DNA of 7,271 nucleotides from Chitinispirillaceae bacterium (GCA_016926315.1 JAFGOU010000369.1:1-7271); one strand, 5' to 3'; positions 1 through 5,884 are shown, numbered from the stretch's first letter. Made by a program: numbers and translations. Notes: generated by a model from the sequence alone, not told the origin.

Positions 1-347
1 ACACGGTCACCGACGCCTCCATGCGATTCTTTGCCGCGGAGTACCTGCGCAAGCAGGTGATTCTGCAGACGCGCGAGGAGGTGCCGCACGCGGTGTTCGT
101 CGAAATCGAAACGTACCGTGAACTCGACCGCGGGCACGAGATCAATGCCGCCATACACGTGGAAACCGACGGGCAGAAAGGCATTATTATCGGTAAAAAA
201 GGGACGATGATCGGCAGGATCCGGAGCGGCGCCGAAAAAGAGCTGTCGCGGCTAGCCGGCTGCCCCGTCAGGATCAGCTGCCACGTCAAGGTCTCTCCCG
301 ACTGGCGGGACAACGCCCGGTTTATCGGCGAGCATTTTTCCACATGA
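1..347 (+). CDS. era: GTPase Era, C-terminal part (5' end outside window)
   Basis: Era is a GTPase that binds 16S rRNA near its 3' end and assists maturation of the 30S subunit. Only the last 114 residues are present. The reading frame is open from base 3 (TVTDASMRFFAAEYLR), so the gene enters from the left and the ATG at 21 is internal. The GTPase domain is off the window. The helix with RFFAAEYLR and TREEVPHAVFVEIE is the conserved link into the KH domain. The KH RNA-binding loop is GKKG within GQKGIIIGKKGTMIG, and the end carries the family's VKV..DWR motif. The stretch before VKV reads ISCH, where many Era proteins have L-x-L-W, a mild deviation. The stop codon is TGA at 345-347. The next gene is convergent, so era is the last gene of its unit. 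Identification is by recalled family motifs. Confidence 0.93.
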   Translation, partial: TVTDASMRFFAAEYLRKQVILQTREEVPHAVFVEIETYRELDRGHEINAAIHVETDGQKGIIIGKKGTMIGRIRSGAEKELSRLAGCPVRISCHVKVSPDWRDNARFIGEHFST

Positions 348-383
348 AATAAACAGGGTCGTCATCTGCTGAAAACGACCCTG
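343..383 (-). terminator. Intrinsic terminator of the minus-strand lipoprotein gene
   Basis: A perfect 9-bp stem pairs CAGGGTCGT (354-362) with ACGACCCTG (375-383) across a 12-base loop. Read on the minus strand, the stem is followed directly by TTTATTT, the run expected of a Rho-independent terminator. On the plus strand it is followed by GGTTCGC, with no T run. It is therefore best assigned to the lipoprotein gene that ends at 421, 37 bases upstream of the stem on that strand. The minus-strand T run reaches into the end of era, whose stop is at 345-347. The hairpin may also slow plus-strand transcription leaving era, but it lacks the T tract for that. Confidence 0.75.
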
Positions 384-420
384 GGTTCGCACTCCTCAAC
401 GCTGTCTGCGGCGGTAACGG

Positions 421-1164
421 CTATCGCTCTTCCACGTGGACCCTGATCACCCTGGTTTTATCCGTGGCCTTGTTCGTAATTGTCAACTCCGCATCCCCGT
501 TGCCCAGGAATGCCGCTTCATAGGAGCGACGCGGAAAATCCGCGGTTATGGTTCCGCTTCGCGGGAACTGCCAGCGGCCGTTTGAAAAAACGCGGGTGAC
601 CGCGTTAATGGCCCCGGTGGCGATGGCTTCATTATTATAGGTGCCTGAAATGGTTCCATTTTTTACATGGGTGATCTCCGGCGAGGTCGTTACGGTTGAC
701 TGCATGGCGATTCTGATGTTCATTTCATTACCGCGTTTCGTGCGCAAAACGGTACGGACATGGGAAATGGCGGCAACCGTGAGGATCGTCGGGTTGCGAA
801 GCGCCATACCGGCGGCGTTCCGGAAAATCACGCTATCCACGCGGACACGCTCAAACCCGTCCGAGCAGGTGACCGTTGCGGTCCTGATGTAGCTTCCGCT
901 TGGCTCGTCCCATGCATACGGGATGATGTTCCAGTCGTAATAAATGGTGTCCCCGTAGAGCGCCGCGGATTTGGCTGCCGCGCTGCCCTGCATCATGGTG
1001 CTTGAATTCGCACTCATGTTCGAAACCTCCTGTGAGGAGATGCGGGCGAATTCATCGCTGATATCATCGCGCGGTCCGATCAGGCATCCGGACAAGAGCG
1101 CGGCGGTAACGCTCACCACACCGATGGCGGCAAGTCGCGAGGGTATACTTTTCCGGTATCGCAT
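421..1164 (-). CDS. Hypothetical lipoprotein (247 aa)
   Basis: I do not recognise this family. The protein starts with a lipoprotein signal peptide: a basic segment MRYRKSIPSR, a hydrophobic core around residues 11-24, and a lipobox LSGC with the lipidated cysteine at residue 27. Residue +2 is Leu, which by the E. coli rule would not retain the protein in the inner membrane, so outer-membrane anchoring is the default inference. Residues 32-68 are rich in Ser, Ala and Met and look helical or linker-like. The rest alternates short hydrophobic and polar stretches, suggesting a beta-rich domain, with only one further cysteine (residue 100). An upstream in-frame ATG at 1203 would add 13 residues but has no ribosome binding site. 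The ATG at 1162-1164 is preceded by AGGAGG and gives a proper signal peptide, so I chose it. The gene is convergent with era and divergent from rlmH, so it is probably monocistronic. Function unknown. Confidence 0.8.
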   Translation of the reverse strand: MRYRKSIPSRLAAIGVVSVTAALLSGCLIGPRDDISDEFARISSQEVSNMSANSSTMMQGSAAAKSAALYGDTIYYDWNIIPYAWDEPSGSYIRTATVTCSDGFERVRVDSVIFRNAAGMALRNPTILTVAAISHVRTVLRTKRGNEMNIRIAMQSTVTTSPEITHVKNGTISGTYNNEAIATGAINAVTRVFSNGRWQFPRSGTITADFPRRSYEAAFLGNGDAELTITNKATDKTRVIRVHVEER

Positions 1165-1168
1165 AAAA

Positions 1169-1174
1169 CCTCCT
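1169..1174 (-). promoter_or_regulatory. Ribosome binding site of the lipoprotein gene
   Basis: On the minus strand AGGAGG lies 4 bases before the ATG at 1164-1162. It is a full match to the anti-Shine-Dalgarno core and fixes the start at 1164 rather than at the in-frame ATG ending at 1203, which has no such sequence. The spacing is on the short side. Confidence 0.75.
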
Positions 1175-1357
1175 ATGATTGATGGTGTCGATATTCCGGT
1201 CATGTGTAGTGATAGCTCAAACTTTGTGCCATCAGGGAAAAGTTCGTGTATCGTATTGATTTTGAATCGGTTGTTGCCGGATGGATAGTATGCTCTCCGT
1301 ATCGCCGGGGATACGTATACGGAAAACGATGTATCGGAAATGATACCGTTGTACCTC

Positions 1358-1395
1358 GGAGGTGTCTATTCGCGGGAACTATTTTCGTTAATAGT
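1358..1395 (+). promoter_or_regulatory. Distant Shine-Dalgarno plus hairpin before rlmH start
   Basis: A strong GGAGGT (1358-1363) lies 32 bases before the rlmH ATG at 1396, too far for direct use. Between them is a perfect 6-bp hairpin, ACTATT (1378-1383) with AATAGT (1390-1395) and loop TTCGTT, ending exactly at the start codon. Folding it out leaves 14 bases between GGAGGT and ATG. No usable in-frame ATG, GTG or TTG lies 5-12 bases after GGAGGT. A weaker GGGAA at 1374-1378 is the only alternative. The structure is seen; a role in translation is inferred. Confidence 0.4.
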
Positions 1396-1830
1396 ATGGA
1401 TATCAGAATCATCGCCGTGGGAAAGGTGAAGGACCGCGCGTATCTGCAGAAGATCGGCGAGTATTATGATCGCATCCGTCACGATGCAAAGCTCCAGATC
1501 GTGGAGATCAGGGATGCCGGACGCGAGGAGGAGGGAAGGAGGATCGTCGAACATCTGCGCCGGCTCCGTGCGTACGTCATCGCGCTCGACGAGAAGGGAA
1601 AGATGTTCACGTCGCAGGAATTTGCGAAAAAAATCGTCTCCGTCCCCCGGACGATCGCCTTTGTGATCGGCGGTCCCGACGGTCTTTCGGACGAAGCAAG
1701 AAAGAGCGTGCGCGAATGCGTCGCGCTCTCTCCTCTGACCTTTACCCATGAAATCGCGCGGCTCCTGCTGGCGGAACAGCTCTACCGGGCGATTTCGATC
1801 GTCAAGAACCGGAAATACCATAAGGGGTGA
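1396..1830 (+). CDS. rlmH: 23S rRNA (pseudouridine1915-N3)-methyltransferase RlmH
   Basis: RlmH is a small SPOUT-class, SAM-dependent enzyme that methylates pseudouridine 1915 in helix 69 of 23S rRNA on assembled 70S ribosomes. The product is 144 residues, slightly shorter than the roughly 155 of E. coli. Family signs include the N-terminus MDIRIIAVGKVKD, the strand VIALDEKGKMFTSQEFA (about 61-77), and the knot motif IGGPDG (91-96) that forms the SAM site. The C-terminal part LLLAEQLYRAISI ends in the typical NRKYHKG. The ATG at 1396 is chosen because the homologous domain begins there, and the 50 in-frame residues upstream have no family character. Its ribosome binding site is atypical, as the good GGAGGT is 32 bases away. 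The stop codon abuts an inverted repeat. recG follows 116 bases later on the same strand, so co-transcription is possible. Confidence 0.93.
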   Translation: MDIRIIAVGKVKDRAYLQKIGEYYDRIRHDAKLQIVEIRDAGREEEGRRIVEHLRRLRAYVIALDEKGKMFTSQEFAKKIVSVPRTIAFVIGGPDGLSDEARKSVRECVALSPLTFTHEIARLLLAEQLYRAISIVKNRKYHKG

Positions 1831-1935
1831 TTGCGGAATGGCGATTGTGGATTGAAGCGCCGGGTCAGATTTCGGGATTCTGAGCAGCGGAACATACCCT
1901 GCCGGTTTTGTATCTTTTCAATCCGCATTCCGCAA
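1831..1935. repeat. Inverted repeat filling the rlmH-recG gap
   Basis: The left arm TTGCGGAATG (1831-1840) begins directly after the rlmH stop and is a perfect inverse of CATTCCGCAA (1926-1935). A second pairing joins GGATTGAA (1849-1856) to TTCAATCC (1917-1924), so 18 bp match with an asymmetric bulge (8 bases against 1). The left arm itself reads as near-tandem units GCGGAATG, GCGATTG and TGGATTG. About 60 bases lie between the arms, including a minor TCAGA/TCTGA hairpin (1865-1869 and 1879-1883). This could be a degenerate short interspersed or MITE-like element, or a strong mRNA hairpin. No open reading frame of interest lies inside. Confidence 0.65.
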
Positions 1936-1936
1936 C

Positions 1937-1940
1937 AGGA
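1937..1940 (+). promoter_or_regulatory. Ribosome binding site of recG
   Basis: AGGA lies 6 bases before the ATG at 1947 and directly follows the right arm of the inverted repeat, which ends at 1935. It supports the chosen start. A stable fold of the repeat would leave this site single-stranded at its foot. Confidence 0.5.
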
Positions 1941-1946
1941 TGGTGA

Positions 1947-3956
1947 ATGGCACAACCTGCACGACAAGAAATCGATTTTCTCACACCGGTATCGGCATGC
2001 CAAGGGATCGGCCCGAAACGGGCGGATGCGCTCCGCGAATCGGGCATCGAAACCGTCGGCGATCTGCTCTATCATCTTCCCAGGCGCTATATCGATCGTT
2101 CGGTCGTTGTCCCACTTTCCTCCGTGGAAAGCCATTTGAACGCCGTATGCACCGTTGCCGGAACGGTGAAAAGGGCGCACTATGAACGGGGACGCCGGGC
2201 GCGCTTTCGCGCGCTGGTCAGCGATGAGACCGGATCGATCGAACTGCTCTGGTTTGCCGGGCATCAATTTGTCCGGGCAAGCGTTACGCCCGGGGTAACG
2301 CTTCTGGTCACCGGAAGGGTTTCGCTCTACCGCCATTTCCAGATGGTGCATCCGCTCGTCGAAAAAATCGCCCCGGGAACCGAAAACCGGCCGGCGGCCT
2401 GTCTTCCGGTGTATTCATTGAGCGAGGCCATGCGTGATGCCGGCATCAGCAGCCGTCTGCTGGCACATGCGGTATCCTGGGCTCTTGACAACTGCGACCA
2501 TTTCCCGCGGCTTCTTCCCGAAGCCGTGGAGCAAAAACGGGCGTTTTCGTCGTTGGATCGCTGCCTGCGGGAGCTGCACCTTCCCGGCCCGGGTACGGAC
2601 CTGGAGCCGTACCGGGCGAGGCTGCGGTACGAGGAGCTTTACACAATAGCGATAATGCTCCGCCTGAGCCGGCGGGCTTTCGCTTTGCCCGGGCGCTCCC
2701 TCCACCCCGGTGATCTTGCCGACCGTTTTCGGGCCACCCTGCCCTTTACGCTTACCGCCGATCAGGAAAAGGCGATTGAGATGCTCCACGCGGACGCCGC
2801 ATCGGAGCGCCGCATGCACCGGCTTCTGCAGGGCGACGTGGGAAGCGGGAAAACGCTCTGTGCTTTTTTCGCCTGTTTTCCGGCGCTTGCCTCCGGGTTG
2901 CAGGTGGTCTGGCTCGCTCCGACCGATGTGCTTGCCATGCAGACCTTTCGGCTTGTCAGCGCGTGGCTGGAACCGCTCGGATTTTCCGCGGCGCTTCTGC
3001 GGGGAGCCATGCCGTTGGAAAGGAAACGGGCCGTGACCGACGGTCTCGCTGCGGGAACGCTGCGCGTGGTGGTCGGGACCCATGCGCTTCTGCAGCCTGC
3101 CGTGCGGTTCAAGGGGATCGGGATGATCGTCATCGACGAGCAGCATAAATTCGGGGCCAGACAGCGGCTGGTACTTCAGGAGAAGGACCCTGCGTCTGAT
3201 TTTCTGGTCATGTCCGCCACACCGATTCCTCAAACGCTTGCCAAAACCCTCTACGGCGATCTGGACATCGTTACCATTGAGCGGCCGCCGGAAGGCCGCC
3301 GACCGGTGGCAACCCGCCTGGTACCGGAACAGAAGCGGGAGGCCATGGAGCATTTTGTCCGGAAACAGATCGGGGAACGCGGCGCCGCCGCCTACTGGGT
3401 GGTGCCCCGGATTGAACAGGATGATGAAGCCGGGTCGGTGAGCGACGCCCAAACGACGTTCGCGCGGCTCACGGCCGGTTCGTTCAAGGGTGTTCCCTCG
3501 GCGTGCCTGCATGGCCGGATGTCAAATGAGGACAAGGAACGCGTCATGCGCTCTTTTGCCCGTGGCGAGGTTCGCCTGCTGGTCAGCACCACGGTTATCG
3601 AGGTCGGCGTTGACGTGCCGCACGCGACCTGCATGATCATCGAGAGCGCCGAGCGGTTCGGCCTGGCGCAACTGCACCAGTTGCGCGGCAGGGTGGGACG
3701 GGGGAGCGGGCCATCATGGTGTTTTATCCTCGTGACGGTTCCGGAAGACCGGGTTCTCGCGTCGCGGCTGGCCTATTTTTGCACGCATACCGACGGTTTC
3801 GCCATCGCGGAAAAAGATCTTGAACTCCGTGGGCCGGGTGACGTCGCGGGATTCGACCAGACCGGCGCGGGAGACCTGCGGATCGCCGACATACTGCGCG
3901 ATGCAGGGTTGTGGCGGGAGATTCAGGAGCACCTCGATACGCTTCCAGGACGGTGA
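1947..3956 (+). CDS. recG: ATP-dependent DNA helicase RecG
   Basis: RecG is a monomeric superfamily 2 translocase that remodels stalled forks and branched DNA (fork regression, R-loop and Holliday-junction processing). At 669 residues it is close to full length (E. coli has 693). The N-terminal part has GIGPKRADALRESGIETVGD and LLYHLPRRYIDRS (about 20-52), then an OB-fold wedge domain (about 67-137). The helicase core shows FTLTADQ (267-273), Walker A GDVGSGKT (296-303), Walker B DEQH (397-400) and motif III SAT (423-425). LHGRM (521-525) follows, and the arginine-finger region QLRGRVGRG is at 578-586. The TRG signature is present as ELRGPGD..GFDQTG (626-640). The tail after it is some 15-20 residues shorter than in E. 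coli, with no sign of a frameshift. The start ATG at 1947 has AGGA upstream. No obvious terminator precedes it, so it may be transcribed with rlmH. Confidence 0.96.
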   Translation: MAQPARQEIDFLTPVSACQGIGPKRADALRESGIETVGDLLYHLPRRYIDRSVVVPLSSVESHLNAVCTVAGTVKRAHYERGRRARFRALVSDETGSIELLWFAGHQFVRASVTPGVTLLVTGRVSLYRHFQMVHPLVEKIAPGTENRPAACLPVYSLSEAMRDAGISSRLLAHAVSWALDNCDHFPRLLPEAVEQKRAFSSLDRCLRELHLPGPGTDLEPYRARLRYEELYTIAIMLRLSRRAFALPGRSLHPGDLADRFRATLPFTLTADQEKAIEMLHADAASERRMHRLLQGDVGSGKTLCAFFACFPALASGLQVVWLAPTDVLAMQTFRLVSAWLEPLGFSAALLRGAMPLERKRAVTDGLAAGTLRVVVGTHALLQPAVRFKGIGMIVIDEQHKFGARQRLVLQEKDPASDFLVMSATPIPQTLAKTLYGDLDIVTIERPPEGRRPVATRLVPEQKREAMEHFVRKQIGERGAAAYWVVPRIEQDDEAGSVSDAQTTFARLTAGSFKGVPSACLHGRMSNEDKERVMRSFARGEVRLLVSTTVIEVGVDVPHATCMIIESAERFGLAQLHQLRGRVGRGSGPSWCFILVTVPEDRVLASRLAYFCTHTDGFAIAEKDLELRGPGDVAGFDQTGAGDLRIADILRDAGLWREIQEHLDTLPGR

Positions 3957-4068
3957 GATGGGTTGCTGCATTTTTTTATGCATACCGGCTTGATGCAATT
4001 AATTATATTACTTCCGCATTTTACACCTTGACGTCACAAGACGCAGGGACCTCTTTTAACTCACCTGA
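3957..4068. other. Intergenic gap recG to glycosyltransferase
   Basis: This is an AT-rich 112-base gap. It contains TGCAT-T6-ATGCA (3967-3982), a 5-bp hairpin with a T loop that does not look like a usual terminator, and an AT-only stretch around 3998-4010. It also holds the 8-bp palindrome TGACGTCA (4029-4036), overlapping a TTGACG (4028-4033) that could be a -35 box. No good -10 box lies at the right distance (TTTAAC at 4055-4060 is 21 bases away). The change in composition suggests the downstream gene has its own promoter here, but I cannot place it. Confidence 0.3.
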
Positions 4069-5613
4069 ATGCAGGTAGATAGCGACATGGTTGCATTAAT
4101 CATTGTTATCACGCTGTATATTCTCTGTTCCTGTGTTCTCCTGGCGTTCGGCACCCAATGCTATCTTCTTACGTTTCTTTTTTTACGTAAGAGACGCCAG
4201 CGTATCGCGGCGCAGCGCGAAACCATGAATCATTTTTATGCCGTGACCGATGAACAGCAATACCCTAAGGTTGTTACCCAGCTTCCGATGTATAATGAAA
4301 AACAGGTGGCCCGCCGGGTCATCGAAGCCGCGGTGGCAATGGATTACCCCCGTTCCCGTCACGAAGTTCAGGTCCTTGACGACAGTACCGATGAAACCGT
4401 CGGATATGTCGATGATGTAGTCAACGATCTGCGCAGCAAGGGGCACAATATTTCCGTGGTCCGGCGTGTCGATCGTACCGGTTTCAAGGCTGGCGCGCTG
4501 CAGAACGGCCTTACCTACACCGACGCGGAATTCGTATCCATCTTCGATGCCGATTTCGTACCCCCGGTCGATTTCCTTCGTCGCGCCATGGCGTTTTTCA
4601 TTAACCGCCCGAATCTCGGGCTGGTACAGGGCCGTTGGACGCACCTTAACAAACGTGCTTCGCTCATCACCCGCGGGCAGGCAATGGGGATCGACGGTCA
4701 TTTCATGATCGAGCAGGCGGCGCGGAGCTGGAACGGTCTGTTTATGAATTTTAACGGCACGGCCGGAGTTTTCCGCCGCAAAGCTATCGAAACCAGCGGC
4801 GGCTGGCAGCACGATACGCTCACCGAGGATATGGACCTCTCCTACCGGATGCAGATACAAGGCTGGGAGACCGAATACGTGCCGGATCTTACCGTGCCGG
4901 CCGAGATTCCCGAAGATATCAACGCTTTCAAGAACCAGCAGTTCCGTTGGGCAAAAGGGTCGATTCAGACCGCAATAAAGATTATTCCCCTCCTCGCGCA
5001 GAAGAAAATGTCGAAATTCAAGTTCCTGCAGGCGGTACTTCATTTAACGCACTATATGGTCCATCCGCTGATGCTCATTCTCGCGCTTCTCACCATGCCG
5101 GTACTTTATTTCATAAAGGTAAATCTGCCGTTTTACTGGTTTGCCGGCATAATCTTCTGCATGGTCCTCGCGACGAGCGGTCCGACAACCATGTACCTGG
5201 TTGCCCAGCGGTTTATCGGCAATTCGCTGAGGCGTCAGATACTCCTTATCCCGGCCATGATGCTCATTGGTACCGGACTGGCCGTAAATAACGGCAAGGC
5301 CGTTCTCGAGGCATTACTGAAACGGGACTCCCCCTTTCACCGGACACCAAAGAAGGGCGAGCGTAAAGGCGCTCTCGGGTATCGTCCGGTCAAGGACATC
5401 ACGTGCATTGTCGAAATCCTGATCGGGCTCTACTGTCTTGCCAGTTTCCAGATGTTTCTCGGTTATACCAATTTCCTCGTAAGCCCTTTTCTCATGCTGT
5501 ACGCTTCGGGCTTTCTCTTTGTCGGGGTTATTTCGATCATCCATTTCCGCAAGCCCGACCTGATCGACATCAAAGTCAAGATGGCGTCGCAACCGGTCAA
5601 GAGCATCGCCTAA
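4069..5613 (+). CDS. Membrane GT2 glycosyltransferase, cellulose-synthase-like (CslA-type)
   Basis: This is a processive-type family 2 glycosyltransferase that would polymerise a beta-linked polysaccharide from a nucleotide sugar on the cytoplasmic face while exporting it. A first membrane helix spans about residues 8-36. The catalytic domain has QLPMYNE (71-77), DDST (104-107), KAGAL (140-144), the metal-binding DAD (160-162), NGTAG (229-233), the catalytic TED (252-254) and QQFRW (290-294, the Q-x-x-R-W motif). Four or five further membrane helices lie at about 322-349, 355-380, 389-406, 443-466 and 470-491, with a cytoplasmic SPFHRTPKKG segment (421-430). There is no PilZ domain. The runs QVLDDSTDET and FNGTAG recall plant CslA glucomannan synthases more than BcsA; substrate is unknown. 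The start is ambiguous: ATG 4069 has no clear ribosome site, and ATG 4087 (MVALIIV, 508 residues) has only a weak AGGT about 10 bases upstream. No partner genes for polysaccharide synthesis are in the window. Confidence 0.9.
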   Translation: MQVDSDMVALIIVITLYILCSCVLLAFGTQCYLLTFLFLRKRRQRIAAQRETMNHFYAVTDEQQYPKVVTQLPMYNEKQVARRVIEAAVAMDYPRSRHEVQVLDDSTDETVGYVDDVVNDLRSKGHNISVVRRVDRTGFKAGALQNGLTYTDAEFVSIFDADFVPPVDFLRRAMAFFINRPNLGLVQGRWTHLNKRASLITRGQAMGIDGHFMIEQAARSWNGLFMNFNGTAGVFRRKAIETSGGWQHDTLTEDMDLSYRMQIQGWETEYVPDLTVPAEIPEDINAFKNQQFRWAKGSIQTAIKIIPLLAQKKMSKFKFLQAVLHLTHYMVHPLMLILALLTMPVLYFIKVNLPFYWFAGIIFCMVLATSGPTTMYLVAQRFIGNSLRRQILLIPAMMLIGTGLAVNNGKAVLEALLKRDSPFHRTPKKGERKGALGYRPVKDITCIVEILIGLYCLASFQMFLGYTNFLVSPFLMLYASGFLFVGVISIIHFRKPDLIDIKVKMASQPVKSIA

Positions 5614-5624
5614 AATAAACGGTA

Positions 5625-5670
5625 CGGCATATCGGTTTGCCGGGAAGAATTATCTTTCCTCCTTTCTTTT
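5625..5670 (+). terminator. Weak candidate terminator after the glycosyltransferase
   Basis: A 5-bp stem, CGGCA (5625-5629) with TGCCG (5638-5642), loop 8, is followed after several bases by the pyrimidine-rich tract TATCTTTCCTCCTTTCTTTT (5651-5670). An alternative pairing is GCCGGG (5639-5644) with CCCGGC (5676-5681) across a 31-base loop. Neither is a textbook intrinsic terminator, because the T-rich tract is not adjacent to a strong stem. It is nevertheless the only candidate between this gene and the dnaK promoter. Confidence 0.25.
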
Positions 5671-5705
5671 AACAACCCGGCTGGTCTGTTCTAATTTGCA
5701 ACATG

Positions 5706-5734
5706 TTGACCGCTTCACTATGAAATAGTATAGA
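5706..5734 (+). promoter_or_regulatory. Putative sigma70-type promoter of dnaK
   Basis: TTGACC (5706-5711) and TATAGA (5729-5734) are separated by exactly 17 bases, giving 5 of 6 and 4 of 6 consensus matches. Transcription would start near 5741, leaving a leader of about 145 bases before dnaK. A perfect 10-bp palindrome CAACATGTTG (5699-5708) overlaps the -35 box. A second inverted repeat, ACTAT-GAA-ATAGT (5717-5729), sits in the spacer up to the -10 box. Both are placed where a repressor could act. I see no CIRCE element (TTAGCACTC-N9-GAGTGCTAA) and no sigma32 -35/-10 pair. Confidence 0.45.
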
Positions 5735-5791
5735 TGACAGATATCCCCATCCCGGCAATTTAAGCAGGAAATCCCCTCTTTTTTCTCTGGC

Positions 5792-5884
5792 ATGGCATTT
5801 GTTTATATCTCGGGCAACGGTACTATCTATGGATTGGAGTGCCTGCCTGAGAAAGTGAAAAAACTGATCCGGAAGGAGTCTTGA
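5792..5884 (+). CDS. Possible 30-aa leader ORF upstream of dnaK
   Basis: An ATG at 5792 opens a 30-codon frame ([20 protein letters not shown], then a basic tail VKKLIRKES) whose TGA at 5882-5884 ends one base before the dnaK ATG. The dnaK Shine-Dalgarno lies inside it. That geometry would allow translational coupling. However, there is no ribosome binding site close to its ATG, and no family is recognised. It may simply be a chance open frame in the leader. Confidence 0.2.
   Translation: MAFVYISGNGTIYGLECLPEKVKKLIRKES
5871..5878 (+). promoter_or_regulatory. Ribosome binding site of dnaK
   Basis: GGAAGGAG ends 7 bases before the ATG at 5886, an ideal spacing. It fixes the start, which also matches the conserved [13 protein letters not shown] beginning of DnaK. 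Confidence 0.8.

Larger units (their letters stand above)
1165..1395. other. Divergent intergenic region with clustered small hairpins
   Basis: This region separates the minus-strand lipoprotein gene from rlmH and must hold both promoters. On the plus strand, TTGAAT (1262-1267) and TAGTAT (1286-1291) are 18 bases apart, a weak sigma70-type pair (4 of 6 matches each). I found no convincing minus-strand promoter. Downstream are short hairpins: CGTATC/GATACG (1298-1303 and 1310-1315), the alternative TCCGTAT/ATACGGA (1296-1302 and 1317-1323), and GTATC/GATAC (1331-1335 and 1342-1346). They would lie in the rlmH leader if transcription begins near 1298. An in-frame upstream extension of rlmH (from 1246) is open but does not resemble the family, so I treat it as non-coding. 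Confidence 0.4.

Noticed and set aside
1165..1203. Longer start of the lipoprotein at the ATG ending at 1203
   Set aside because: No ribosome site precedes it, it would bury the basic N-region of the signal peptide behind 13 extra residues, and a perfect AGGAGG favours the ATG at 1164.
1246..1395. 50-residue N-terminal extension of RlmH
   Set aside because: The family N-terminus aligns with the ATG at 1396. The upstream residues do not resemble RlmH, and the stretch is full of hairpins typical of a leader.
1782..2351. Minus-strand open frame spanning the end of rlmH, the intergenic repeat and the start of recG
   Set aside because: It covers two confirmed plus-strand genes and a repeat; the composition is shadow-like and it shows no domain.
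2415..3512. Long minus-strand open frame (365 codons) inside recG
   Set aside because: It is the antisense of a well-supported recG with all helicase motifs. It has the Arg/Pro/Gly/His-rich composition typical of shadow frames in GC-rich DNA and no ribosome site or family motifs.
3967..3982. TGCAT-T6-ATGCA as the recG terminator
   Set aside because: The stem is only 5 AT-biased base pairs and the T run is in the loop rather than after the stem.
4183..5043. Minus-strand open frame (286 codons) inside the glycosyltransferase gene
   Set aside because: It is opposite a gene with clear GT2 catalytic motifs; no recognisable domains, so it is an antisense shadow.
5659..5664. CTCCTT as an anti-Shine-Dalgarno thermosensor partner for dnaK AAGGAG
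   Set aside because: It lies upstream of the predicted promoter and over 200 bases from the ribosome site, so it would usually be absent from the dnaK transcript.
5745..5750. CCCCAT as a sigma32 -10 box for dnaK
   Set aside because: No CTTGAAA-like -35 sequence lies about 13 bases upstream, and a good sigma70-type pair is present instead.
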